64,000 nt of DNA, taken from NCBI GenBank assembly GCA_024220505.1, contig JAKZZE010000020.1, positions 744,001-808,000 of the forward strand, read 5' to 3'. The notes under the pieces were generated by a model. That model was not told where the DNA came from, ran no database searches, and saw only the letters and a program-made list of their open reading frames with translations. A program made the translations under genes and the position numbers. Position 1 is the stretch's first letter. Each line of letters opens with the position of its first letter. The stretch is from Rhizopus arrhizus (taxonomy: Eukaryota; Mucoromycota; Mucoromycetes; Mucorales; Rhizopodaceae). This document shows, one piece after another, positions 40,462 to 50,355 of the stretch.

Positions 40462-40672
40462 TGTCGTGTTTGGTCATTAATGATGTCTTTATTTATTATT
40501 TTATGATTGATCTCAGTCAAGCCTACGTCAGACTATATAATTAATAGTCAGACAATATAATCCAGGGTTCATTCTAAATTATTAGTTCCTCTCCTTTTTT
40601 CTTACTTAATAAATAGTAGTTGTTAGCTATTGACTTCTTACTGTTTTCATATTATAAGTACCAAATATCTCA
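40462..40672 (+). repeat. GyC 3' LTR (LTR-C)
   Basis: Preceded by the purine tract GGTAGGGGGTGA. Differs from the 5' LTR by C/A in CAGTC(C/A)AGCC and by C/T in TTCCTC(C/T)CC as read by eye. Confidence 0.92.
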
Positions 40673-40976
40673 CCGGGGTGATATAATGATTCTTGAGTGC
40701 CTCTATTGCTTGGTCATACTTGATCTCTGGCTGTTCTTTTAAAATAACACGTTCAAAGTAGACTTTGGCAGCACGTCTTAGTTGTGATTTGAGAATGGCT
40801 ATTTTTCTTGATTCTCCCTGCGTATTATTAACTGCAAGGTAGGAGTCTAGGATTTCTTGAAAATGACGGAAATCTTCTCCTTCATATCCGTAAAATTCGA
40901 TGAGTCTTGGTCTATAACCTTGTATTACGCTTTGGTTGCTGACTGAAGCCAACACGTTAGGTCCTGTAGTTGTCAT
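40673..40976 (-). pseudogene. GyD Gag N-terminal fragment
   Basis: 101 residues from ATG 40976 (MTTTGPNVLASV...) to YITP, where GyC interrupts. It shows the capsid-type pattern RLIEFYGYEGEDFRHFQEIL, then SRKIAILKSQLRRAAKVYF, as in gypsy Gag proteins. The rest of Gag, protease and RT are not present on the other side of GyC, so GyD had a large internal deletion. Confidence 0.78.
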
Positions 40977-41120
40977 TGCTGCTAATAAGTGTTTTGAGAT
41001 TGTTGGTTCGATTTTGAGTAAATTTTTTTTTTTTGAGTAAGTCTGTTGATTTCTTGATAGTTTTTAAGTAGTTTTCAATTTTGATCCCTCGTATTAATTT
41101 CTTGATTTGATGTTTTATTT

Positions 41121-41139
41121 CCCCTCGTAGTGACCACCA
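41121..41139 (-). promoter_or_regulatory. Probable primer-binding site of GyD
   Basis: On the minus strand TGGTGGTCACTACGAGG begins 3 bases after the end of the 5' LTR. It would pair with a primer ending AGTGACCACCA, which looks like a tRNA 3' acceptor strand, discriminator A and CCA. I cannot name the tRNA. The first 11 bases are repeated inside every LTR-D and LTR-E type module. Confidence 0.65.
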
Positions 41140-41142
41140 AAT

Positions 41143-41741
41143 GTGAGATTGGAGTTTATAGGGTTTATATAGTATAAAATAGGTTTGTTTTATAAGATTC
41201 TTGATGTGAGACCAAAGTTTCGAATAGAGTTTGGTTCCCAAAGTAGTAATAATTTGAATATAAGTTCGCTTGTAATAAGTGACCACCAGATCTTGTTAAG
41301 TAGATCAAACTGTTGTGAATAAAATAAAGTAAAAAGATAAAAAAAAAGGGATTACAATGAAGTGTATTTGCTTCAAGGGACTTCTTGTTCTTGATATTTG
41401 ATAAAATAAAAGAAAAACAAAAGAGATTTACTTTGTATGATATTTATTAAAATAATCAAAAGTAAAGTAAAACAAAAGTTAAAAGTGAAGTGAAGTAAGT
41501 CAAGAGTAAGTTAAAAGTAAGTAAGTAAGTATAAGAAATATTGAAGTTATTTATATGTTTTTGGCTTTTCTGATTATATGCTGTTTTTGATGATTTTGTA
41601 GATATTCTGTATTTTTTTGTATTTTTCTGGATTTATCTGTATTCATACGTATTCATACGTATTTGTTTGTATTTTCCTGGATTTGAATTAGTTGGAGAGA
41701 GAAAAGTCAAATGCTGCAAAAGTTTGCTGCATTGTGTTACA
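41143..41741 (-). repeat. GyD 5' LTR (LTR-D)
   Basis: 599 bp, minus-strand TGTAACACAATG...CCAATCTCAC, matching the 3' LTR at 25638-26296 closely. TATA-like box CATATAAATAAC on the minus strand near 41550. Contains the internal motif TGGTGGTCACT at about 41279-41288. Confidence 0.88.
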
Positions 41742-41751
41742 ATATATATAA

Positions 41752-42356
41752 TAATAATAATTTTTTTTTTTTTTTTGACCTTTTTCACTTTTTGACTTTT
41801 TTCACTTTCTGACTTTTTTCACTTTTTTCACTTTTCGACTTCTTTCACTTTTGCTTCGTGTAACCTCTTTACTGTGTAAGGTTCGTTATGTTTTCGGGTT
41901 TCGATAGGTTCGATATAAGTTGTTGAGATAAAGTATTAGGTCAATTGAGATCCAATAAGAGTAAGTAATTTGAATTATAGGCTTGCTTGTATATAGTGAC
42001 CACCAGATCTTGTTAAGTGGATCAAACTTGATTTGTAAAGTAAAATGTAAAAAAATATAAAATGGATACAATGAAGATAATTTGCTTCAAGGGAATTCGA
42101 CTTGTTTGTTATAAAATAAGAAAAATAGATTTTGTCTTTTAAGAGACTATTTATTCAAAGTAAAAATAGGTTTTTGAATAGAAGTGAATTTAAGTGAACT
42201 AAAGTGAATTGAAATAAAAGATATAAAGTTATTTATATAAAAATGGTAGAGAGAAAAGAAAAGGAAATAAGGTTGATATTTTTACTTGAGTTAATATTTT
42301 TACTTGAGTTAATATTTTTACTTGAGTCGATATTTTTACTTGAGTCGATGTTGTGT
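41752..42356 (-). repeat. T-rich tract and one LTR-like module
   Basis: 41752-41876 is a run of TTTTTGAC/TTTCACTTT units matching 22780-22861. 41877-42356 is another member of the minus-strand LTR module family, with GTGACCACCA at 41996, ACAATGAAG...GCTTCAAGGG after it, and TTATTTATAT. Four tandem TTGAGT(T/C)(A/G)ATATTTTTAC units lie at about 42268-42345. No gene. Confidence 0.65.
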
Positions 42357-42357
42357 T

Positions 42358-43661
42358 GTAATAAATTTTTACTAGTTTGCTTGAGTGTGTTGAGTTGAGG
42401 TTTAAATAAACAGATTTAAGTTGTAATTGATATAATAATCGTTTTTATATGAGTTAGATTTGGCTTGATTCGCTTGTTTTAGTGACCACCAGATCTTATA
42501 AAGTAGATCAAACTGTTTTGGTTAAGGTAGAATAAAAAGATAAAAAGATAAAATTGTAATAAACGAAGATAAAAAGTAATAAAAAAGCACCAAAACGATA
42601 ATTACTTTGAGATACTTTTTATTCTTGATTATATCCAAGTTAAAGTTCTCCTTTTTTCAATGAGGATTTAGGTGGGATATTTATATTCTTTTGAAGAATA
42701 ATTCATGGGGATGATTGAGTTAAATCAATTGGTTCTTTCTTGATGTTTCATTCTGGATTGGGGCATTGCCATCATATCTTGTTCCATGGAATCTTATCTT
42801 GTATAATTATATTATAAATCATTGTTCTAAGCTACTAGTGTTGCATTTATAAATAGGCATCCATGGAATTGTTGTTTAAGACGGCACTTGTATTTTGTTC
42901 CTGAATGATTATTGGGTTTGAGTAAACTTGGTTACTAAATTAGTACAGAAAGACTGAAACCTAATAATGGAGACAACAGGAGTCATTAAGGCACCAATCG
43001 GATTATTGATAAGAATATTTCTCAATCATTCGTTTAGATCGATAAAGTTACTATGCAAGAAAAACAATATTCTATTCTGACACACATAGTCTCAATGCAA
43101 CTAAATACATTGGATCATAAAAGAGATTATGCAAAGACTTAATACTATAACAGGTTGGTATTATACATGCAAGACATTTATTACTCTTTATGATATAATT
43201 CATCGTCAGATCTTTATGGTTTAACTATGCTAGTGTTGGAGATGTTTGGTTTATAGCATAATTTATTATTTTATTATGTCTACCTATAACAAAAATAAAA
43301 AAAGGGGATTTACAATGAAGTATAATAGCTTCAAGGGACTTCTTGTTCTTGATGTTAAATAAATAAGAGATAGTTTGCCTCTTTAAAAGAATATTTATTT
43401 GATAAAAAGAAAAAGTAAAAGTAAAATAAGAAGTTGTGAAGTAGTTAAGAAGTTAAGAAGTGAAGTCTTTTTTGAGATTATTATTTGAGGTTATTTATAT
43501 GTTTTTGGGTTTTATGATTTTGTTCTGTTTTTGGTATTTGAATGGTTGTTATAACATAAGAGGCGGTTGTTGTATAGTGTAAGGTGGTTGTTGTAAACTG
43601 CAAGGCGTTCGTTATAAACTGCAACGATTTAAATTCCGACGTTTCATTCTTGTTTGTTACA
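42358..43661 (-). repeat. LTR-E copy interrupted by LTR-H
   Basis: Matches the first module at 23736-24314 on both sides of the LTR-H insertion. Flanks GTGTT/GTGTA are close to a 5-bp duplication. Carries GTGACCACCA at 42482. Confidence 0.75.
42555..43291. repeat. Solo LTR-H with target duplication AAAAT, inside LTR-E
   Basis: 737 bp, TGTAATAAACGAAG...CCTATAACA, flanked by AAAAT (42550-42554 and 43292-43296). One end recurs in reverse orientation at 51097-51316. Confidence 0.85.
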
Positions 43662-43713
43662 GTGTATTTCAGTTAAATTACTGAAGTAAGTCGATTTCAA
43701 AGTCAGTTGTACT

Positions 43714-44066
43714 GTGAGATTGGAGTTTGTAAGGTTTTTATAGTGTTAAATAGGTTTGATTTAAGAGAGTCTTGATATAAGATCAAAGGTTTAGGTAGGA
43801 TTTGATTTCAAAAAGAGTAATGATTTGAATATAAGTTTGCTTGTAAGAAGTGACCACCAGATCTTATAAGTAGATCAAACTGTTGTGAATAAAATAAAGT
43901 AAAAAGATAAAAAAAAAGGGATTACAATGAAGTGTATTTGCTTCAAGGGACTTCTTGTTCTTGATATTTGATAAAATAAAAGAAAAACAAAAGAGATTTA
44001 CTTTGTATGATATTTATTAAAATAATCAAAAGTAAAGTAAGTAAAGTAAAACAAAAGTTAAAAGTG

Positions 44067-44102
<36 letters not shown>

Positions 44103-44320
44103 CAAGAGTATAAGAAATATTGAAGTTATTTATATGTTTTTGGCTTTTCTGATTATATGCTGTTTTTGATGATTTTGTGAATATTCTGTATTTTTTTGTA
44201 TTTTTCTGGATTTATCTGTATTCATACGTATTCATACGTATTTGTTTGTATTTTCCTGGATTTGAATTAGTTGGAGAGAGAAAAGTCAAATGCTGCAAAA
44301 GTTTGCTGCATTGTGTTACA
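43714..44320 (-). repeat. Solo LTR-D with target duplication GTACT
   Basis: 607 bp matching GyD's LTRs, flanked by GTACT (43709-43713 and 44321-44325). A GTAA microsatellite near 44065-44100 is longer than in the other copies. It ends 160 bp from the 3' end of the tRNA-Asp gene. Confidence 0.87.
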
Positions 44321-44480
44321 GTACTGTCCAAAATTTTATAGATGTCTTCATCATTCTCGTTACAACTGCCTACTTTGGTCACAGTGTGTTACACCAAAAG
44401 TGGAGCAAAAGGTATGACACACGACAAAAATTAAAGCTTGTACGAATTTCATATCTTCATAACCATAGCTACAGTATAGT

Positions 44481-44552
44481 CTCTCCGGCGGGGAATTGAA
44501 CCCCGGTCTCCCGCGTGACAGGCGGGGATACTCACCACTATACTACCGAAGA
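44481..44552 (-). tRNA. tRNA-Asp (GTC)
   Basis: 72 nt on the minus strand, no intron, no encoded CCA. The acceptor stem TCTTCGG pairs with CCGGAGA (one T-G wobble), discriminator G. D-arm GTATAGTGGTGAGTAT, anticodon stem CCCGC/GCGGG with loop CTGTCAC (anticodon GTC), T-arm CGGGG-TTCAATT-CCCCG. All features fit eukaryotic tRNA-Asp. Confidence 0.96.
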
Positions 44553-45372
44553 ATTTCTGTAGTTGACAGTACCCAGAAATATGAGATAATAAACTCGATT
44601 TGTGTGGCAAAATTTTTAGTTCATTTTAAAGAAGTTCTGGATAACTAAACTAGTTCCTTTTTGGTGCAGTAATACTCGCCTTAAAGAGGTGAAGCTTTTG
44701 GCCTTTTTCCTTTTTGGTCTAGCTCAACTTGGTCATAGCCGAATGGAATGAGTAAGTCAATTTGAAAGAAATTCAAGATTAGAAAAATGAAAGATTTCTG
44801 TTGGTGACCTGGGTGTCGGTAGCGAGTCGATGACGTGAGAAGGAAATCTGGGTTTGATTTCGGTGTTGTCTCGGCGGAGCTTCAGCAGCATTGATCATTG
44901 TTCAAAGCTTAAATCATCTTTCCTTTGATTTACCATTTTTATTCTAGTATTTCCCTGATCGTGTTTGACGCTATTTTAGTTACTTGATTTAACTTTTGAT
45001 CTAAATTAGTTTACCTTCTTAATTTTCTCAATTGCATCATTCCCTCCACTTGTTTAAAGAATTGATATCAGGATAACCCTTAGTTTAACTTCGAAAAGAT
45101 ATAAATATTGTTATAAAGTGAATCAATAAACGGGGGGTAATCGAATTCTTTCTTCCAGATAATATTGTCTTGGTTTAAAGACAATGTTTTGTTATTACTA
45201 TTTTCCTATTGGGTTCGTGTTTTCTTTTCTATTAAAGAACATTTCAGTCTATTATTCGCAAGTCCTTCAAAACAACTAGTTTAACACTACCGCGTAATCT
45301 CATAGTGATACTATGGTGAATATTGTTAAACTCGATTTGAAAAGAATATTTTTCTTATTTCTGTGGCTACTA
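44553..45372. other. Gene-free stretch, nothing recognised
   Basis: AT-rich, with no long frame, no repeat shared with the rest of the window that I can see, and no RNA gene. Weak palindromic pieces (GTTTAACAC / GTTAAAC near 45280 and 45325) are noted without a proposed role. Confidence 0.5.
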
Positions 45373-46522
45373 CAGTGCCCCACAAAACCCTTCAAATGTT
45401 TTCCTTTTTTTCGTTTTTTGCTTGTCACGAAGCACTGAGTACTACAATTGGTAGCATGCTATACCTCATTTGAAAGCTACGGTGGCAGGGTATTTGGATA
45501 ATGCTTAAACTCCGATCTCCATGCAATGACCGCGGAGTAATGACATTTTAAAAACAGACATACACCTGAAGGGTTTTGTGGAATTTTTATTTAATAACAA
45601 TTAATATTTAGTATGTCCTCCTTTTGCATTGTAAACTGCTTTAATGCGTTTAGGCATGCTTTCTATGAGTTTTTGACACACATTCTGAGTAATGGACTCC
45701 CAAACGTTCTCTACTCTTGACCATAATTCGAGCATTCCGTCAGGCTGCTTTTCATATTGTAATAAACGACGTTTTACGATTGACCATAGGTTCTCAATAG
45801 GATTTAAGTCAGGAGAGTGAGGTGGCCATCTTAATACAGTAATATTATTGTTTTCCAGCCATTCAGAGACTTTTTTGGTAGTATGGATACTAGCATTGTC
45901 TTGCTGAAATATAATATCTTCCTTTTGAAGCTCATACCAATCAATCGTTTTTATTAGTTCATCTTCCAAAATACCAATATAAAAGTCATAATTGGTGCTT
46001 CCCTTGATATTCGATAGGTATCCAACGCCATACCATGTTAAACAGCCCCCCAGCATCAATGAACCTCCTCCACGCTTAATCATATGCTGAACCTGAAAGT
46101 CTTTTAACTTGTCACCATTTGTCCAAGTCCATTGTAAACCATCTGAACCAATTCTATTCACTTTAGTTTCGTCGCTGAAAATGACCTTTTTCCAGTCCTC
46201 GATGGTCCATGATAGATGCGCACGTGCAAATTCATATCTTTCCTTCATACGGTGCTTAGTTAAAGGAAGGACTTTAGGCTTATGAATTGCTGCATAACCT
46301 GACTGTTTTAAAAAAACGTCTTATAGTCTCAGCACTAATATTTTCACCATCTTCTAACAACTTTCTAGCAGCGTCTGAAGCATTTTTGTAATTGCCAGAG
46401 TTGAAATTTCGCAAGATTCGACGACCTAGTAATGTCCAGATTAGGAATGGCCTGCCTCCATTAGTTTTCAAATCTCCCAAATCATGGTTTTTTCGAATTT
46501 TTGAAATAGTTCCTGTACTGAC
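45373..46522 (-). mobile_element. Tc-V: Tc1 element, 5' end lost at LTR-F1
   Basis: Left terminal repeat CAGTGCCCCACAAAACCC preceded by TA (45371-45372). The other end is missing because the sequence changes to LTR-F1 at 46523 inside the transposase N-terminus. Confidence 0.85.
45601..46522 (-). pseudogene. Tc-V transposase, frameshifted and N-terminally truncated
   Basis: The N-terminal piece (to about 46310) shows STGTISKIRKN and NISAETIRRFFK. The main piece begins near MKERYEFARAH and includes VIFSDETKVNRIG, QQDNASIHTT and SPDLNPIENLW, so the catalytic triad remains. A single-base frame change lies in a TTTTTTT/AAAAAAA run near 46310-46317. The first ~15 apparent residues (MSVMIRRCST) are LTR-F1 sequence. 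Closest relative in the window is Tc-0 (shared NAKGGHT tail). Confidence 0.88.
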
Positions 46523-47567
46523 TGTTGTAGAACAGCGTCTGATCATAACGGACATTGAATAATCACAACTAAAAGGAGTATATTAAAATTGATAAAAGAT
46601 AATAATTTAAATCTTTATTAAGTAAAATATATTCTTCTTCTTTTTATATAAAACTATCACAATTAGATTCATCCTATAAAGTAAACATGAACAATAAATA
46701 AGCCATGACCTTTACTATTCATCAATTCAGTAAATGAATAATAATGGATCAGGTTGTTTTAATCGCAAGATTAAATAAAAAATTAAACAAAAAAACAATA
46801 GCAGCAATATAAAATTAAAATCCTTCTTTATTGCAGATTTCTTTATATTGCGAAAAGGTCTCGCTTTATGGATAAAAAGTTGGCATCTATTTATATTCTT
46901 TGTGAGCGTAGATATAAAAGATATAGACTCGGTCACGATGTCGTGCTGAAGAACCAATGATTAAGCTAAAGCTTGTCGATGTTCTAATATATGCATCTGA
47001 AATTGAACAATAGAAATAATAACCAGTCAATTAACTTTGATCTAATTACTTTTGGGGTTGACACTTGATTAGACTCTCTAGGATGACAGATATTGATCTT
47101 ATTGTTCTAAATTTGGAAAAGTGTGGAATTGTTCAATCATAGTTTAATCTTTTTGTGTATCGTTATTTATTTTAATACAACTGATATCATATAGAAAATA
47201 ACTATTTTTACAACACAGGTACCTAGTCAAGTTTGATTTGACTGGAGGCATTTCATATAAATATATCTTTCCTCTCAATGAAGACGGGACAATTCTCCCA
47301 GATCAGTTAAAGAACAATAAGATCTATAAAAACAACGAATTAAAAATTTTCATAATCGACTCAGTGATCATTCCTCACTTAAACATGTCAATTATTGGAT
47401 CTATGCTCATAACTACTCATTTACCCGCCAATTGATAGAAGAATATAAATAGTAGACTTTGTAATGATTTCTTTTTAACAATTAAGATTGTCTTAAATAA
47501 AGTTCAGTCTCAAAAAGTATTCTTTGGTTTTATTTTTATTCCTTAACTACTTTACCAGAACATAACA
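46523..47567 (+). repeat. LTR-F1 copy containing a nested solo LTR-G
   Basis: TGTTGTAGAACAGCGTC...ACCAGAACATAACA; 579 bp after removal of LTR-G and one CAGGT, matching the clean copy at 61246-61826. TATA-like GAATATAAATAG near 47440. Flanks CTGAC and CTGCC differ at one base. The left flank is a Tc1 gene and the right flank a gag-like gene, so the two sides may come from different loci. Confidence 0.85.
46755..47215. repeat. Solo LTR-G with target duplication CAGGT, inside LTR-F1
   Basis: 461 bp, TGTTTTAATCGC...TTTTTACAACA, flanked exactly by CAGGT (46750-46754 and 47216-47220). The same site in the copy at 61246 is uninterrupted (GATCAGGTACC), which proves the insertion. No second copy in the window. 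Confidence 0.92.
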
Positions 47568-47843
47568 CTGCCTTGCCCTTAAGGTGGTCCCCAGCCACAA
47601 GCAAAATCTCCTCGTCTGACAGGTCCGCAGACACACGGATCCTGTCCATCCTTTTCCACCAGGTCAGAGCAGCAGCAGACAAACCTTCTGAACGACCACC
47701 ATTATTCTCTATTTCACCTGAGAAATTCCTGGGATCATTAAGGAAATGCAATATTTTTTGCCACCGTGCGTTTGCTGACTAGGATTGAAAGGACTTCTTG
47801 TAGTCTCCAGAAGACCATCATCATTATTCGAATTGTAAGCCAT
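47568..47843 (-). pseudogene. Gag-like fragment of an unidentified retroelement
   Basis: ATG at 47843 (MAYNSNNDDGLLETTRS). A frame change in an A-run near 47760 leads to LHFLNDPRNFSGEIENNGGR, then SAAALTWWKRMDRIRVSADL and a break at LTR-F1. The FSG...LTWW...R pattern resembles the capsid start of gypsy Gag. Only ~90 residues remain. It could instead belong to another retroelement class. No LTR in the right orientation lies beside it. Confidence 0.5.
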
Positions 47844-47918
47844 ATTATCAAAAGGGTGATTATCGATTTTGTGTAATAGGTTACAAAAAAAAAATTTAAA
47901 CAGAAAGATCACAGATGT

Positions 47919-48109
47919 CATGTGGTATTTACACATATAATAAAGTAATACTGTAAATTACTACGAACAATGATCATCCAAATTAGGAATATCGGACATT
48001 GTATTATGCCACGTCAAATAAAATTATATCCCGATCCACTCCAGAATATTCTAACAAGCTCCTGGATCAGGATTAATAATTACTTCTTGATAAAAGATGT
48101 TAAACAATG
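47919..48109 (+). repeat. LTR-A fragment (first ~190 bp)
   Basis: Matches 10384-10573 with a handful of substitutions, then diverges after GATGTTAAACAAT. Same orientation as LTR-A of GyA. No target duplication can be assigned because the 3' half is missing. Confidence 0.85.
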
Positions 48110-48283
48110 AGGATTGATTATTATATTGAATAAATACTTAAAAAAATAAGACTGCTACAAATAATTTCAGAATTGTACAAAACATTATCTAATTGTCAGT
48201 ATTGCGTTCTTTAATCATAATATAAATCAAAATATGTTTATCATAATCTAATATTACCATCAAAATGTTTTTTGGATAATATA
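48110..48283. other. Short AT-rich stretch, nothing recognised
   Basis: Lies between the broken LTR-A piece and Tc-N copy 3. No frame and no shared repeat seen. Confidence 0.4.
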
Positions 48284-49913
48284 CAGTAGCGGACAAAACT
48301 GGTGCACAAAAATTAAAATCAACATTGTATCTCCGCCATATGTCGGCGACTTTTGCGGCATATACCATCTGAAAGACAGTCCAAAATATACATTATGTTA
48401 TGTAAACCGGAACTGTACCGGACATCCCCCAGGCATAAGGTCATTTTTAGTGATTTTTTGCATATTTCAATTTTCGCCAAAAATGTGGTGCTTGTCTAGC
48501 CTTCTTTCAATTTTCCCCATATCTCTCCCGTTTGCTTTCAGATTTCACAGCATATTAGTGAATTTTAGTAGCTCTTAAAAAATATATAAAACCGTAGTTA
48601 TTTTGTATTTCCCATTGAATCCCCCCTTTTGTTTTTACCCTATTCACTATAGCAAAGTACTAGCCTTATATGTTTAAGAAAATAAGCAACTGTAAAAACG
48701 AAACTCTGAGATCTCGAATACACTTAGTTCGTACGACAACAGATATTTCTAGAATAACAAGAATCTCTAAATGGACAATCAACAGGAGAAAGAGGGAAGA
48801 AAGAAACTTAATGTCTTGTGATCATGAAGGTCTCCCGCTTTTAGTCTGAAAAGTTACTAGCTCAATCACCAACCTAAAGCTTGGACAAGGTCCGTTACAC
48901 ACAGTTTCCGATGCTCAGAACATTTTGACGACCTTAAGATACAGTATTAGCAAATTGTCAGTCTGAAGGCACTGTATGAAGCTAGATTTTGAGTCTGGAA
49001 GTAAGGAATCGAAGAATTTCATCAGCTGTATTAGCCGGAAAAAGCGATGAATATGGTATCACGACAAGCCATTGTATACAATAGAGGGCTGGAAGTCTGC
49101 TATCTTTAGCAATGAAACAAATATGAACATTATGGATGCAGATAGTATACACTAATATTGAAAGCAAGTCGAGCAACCTGAGCGATTTTTTCACGGTGAT
49201 CAAACAATGAAGCATGCTGGCTGCTCTGTTATGTTTTAAGGCTGTATTAGATATTGAGGACCGGAATATGTGTGTCAAGTATATGATGGTATAATGAACT
49301 CATAAATATACACATATATTTCGCTTACTTCATACCACAAAAGCCTAGCGTATAGTGGTCTAAAACGTCGTAATCTCTCGTTTCAGTATGACAATGACAC
49401 AAGGCACAAGTCGACGCATGTCACAAACTCAATATTTGATAACAGCGCTTCTGTGCTACAAGTTTAGCCGCCACTAATCCCGGCCGAAGTCCGCTTAAGC
49501 ATGCCAGGTGGCAATTGATGGCAAAGGTATGATGATACGACACTAGATCAAAAAGGGTCGATGATCTTTGGAAAAGAGTAGTTAAAGAGCCGGGTTCTTT
49601 TACTGAAAATGATATACACGCATATTATTAGCATATGCCAAGAAGAACATCCGATGATATCAAGAGATGAGATGATTATATAAAGTCTAAGGTCTTAGCC
49701 ACTTTTGCGGTTTTTAGAAAATATAAAATTTTATAAATTTAAAGCACGCTTATCGCTCAGTTTTAACAATGTCATGCTTAGAACATACATAAATTACAAT
49801 GACTAGTATATCCTCCTTCTAGTACAGTTTCATGACTATTGCAATTACCATGAGCAGGTAATGGTAGTTAAAAGCTGAAAAAAAGTTTTGTGCACCAGTT
49901 TTGTCCGCTACTG
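48284..49913 (+). mobile_element. Tc-N copy 3 (1630 bp), inverted, inserted in a Tc-W fragment
   Basis: Same ends and length as the copies at 16190 and 27740, in reverse orientation, with TA outside (48282-48283 and 49914-49915). It is slightly more diverged from those two than they are from each other. The decayed transposase now reads on the plus strand with the same stops (KHAGCSVMF-stop; DLWKRVVKEPGSFTENDIHA-like). Confidence 0.87.
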
Positions 49914-49915
49914 TA

Positions 49916-50209
49916 TACAAAAGTGTATTCAGAACAAAGGACGTTGGACAGACTATTAATAATAAATAAATAAAGATATTCCGATTTTTTCAATATGCTC
50001 CCAAAAGTGTCCCAATGCACCGCTCGTTTTGTATACGTTTTATCTCCGCCTGCGCTTCATCAATTGAGACGTAACTTGTACCACGTACATCTACACTACC
50101 GTAGCTTTCAAATGAGGTACAACAAGTCATATTTTATGCAACCAGCAATAGCACCAATGACAGTGAAAGACAAAATTACAAAACATTGGGACACTTTTGG
50201 GAGTCACTG
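49916..50209 (+). mobile_element. 3' end of a Tc-W element
   Basis: Corresponds to the reverse complement of 32375-32668: the last transposase codons, then the full terminal repeat ending GGGAGTCACTG and TA (50210-50211). The rest was lost where Tc-N copy 3 begins. Confidence 0.87.
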
Positions 50210-50211
50210 TA

Positions 50212-50355
50212 ACTATTTTTGTCATCTAATCTCAGGTCTTGCTCAACTAATATAAATAGCCTTGAAATCTTTCTTTAATAAAAGTATTCGACTGTAGAAC
50301 TATTGTTCGGTCTCGTTAATTGTTCTTTATCCTATTTTTTATACTTAAAACACCT
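50212..50355 (+). repeat. Possible LTR 3' end, unassigned
   Basis: Has ATATAAATAGCC, then AATAAAAG and a T-rich stretch ending near TTATACTTAAAACA. The layout is like the 3' half of LTR-A and LTR-B. No second copy in the window, so this is only a suggestion. Confidence 0.35.

Larger units (their letters stand above)
34600..40672 (+). mobile_element. GyC: complete Ty3/gypsy chromovirus nested in GyD
   Basis: 6073 bp with 211-bp LTRs (34600-34810 and 40462-40672) that I see differing at two bases. One 1843-aa gag-pol frame is uninterrupted. A 99%-like partial copy lies at 10781-12320, so the family moved recently. The flanks are not a clean 5-bp duplication: GGGTG precedes the element, and the same five bases follow it only after an extra CCG (40673-40680). 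Confidence 0.93.
25638..41741 (-). mobile_element. GyD: minus-strand Ty3/gypsy element opened by five nested insertions
   Basis: From right to left: 5' LTR-D (41143-41741), primer site, gag (40976-40673), GyC inserted, RNase H (34597-34303), integrase in three pieces (34097 to 29457), an unknown ORF in two pieces (27689 to 26243) and 3' LTR-D (25638-26296). Insertions are a solo LTR-F2, Tc-N, Tc-X, Tc-W and GyC. At each of the four smaller ones the flanking frame closes again when the insert and one target copy are removed. Protease and RT are missing. Outer flanks ATATT/ATATA fit a 5-bp duplication with one mismatch. Confidence 0.85.

Noticed and set aside
41121..41139. Assignment of the primer site to tRNA-Asp at 44481
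   Set aside because: The tRNA-Asp 3' end (CCGGAGAG) does not match the required AGTGACCACCA.
44553..45372. Additional tRNA or snoRNA gene
   Set aside because: No cloverleaf or box motifs could be built from the sequence.
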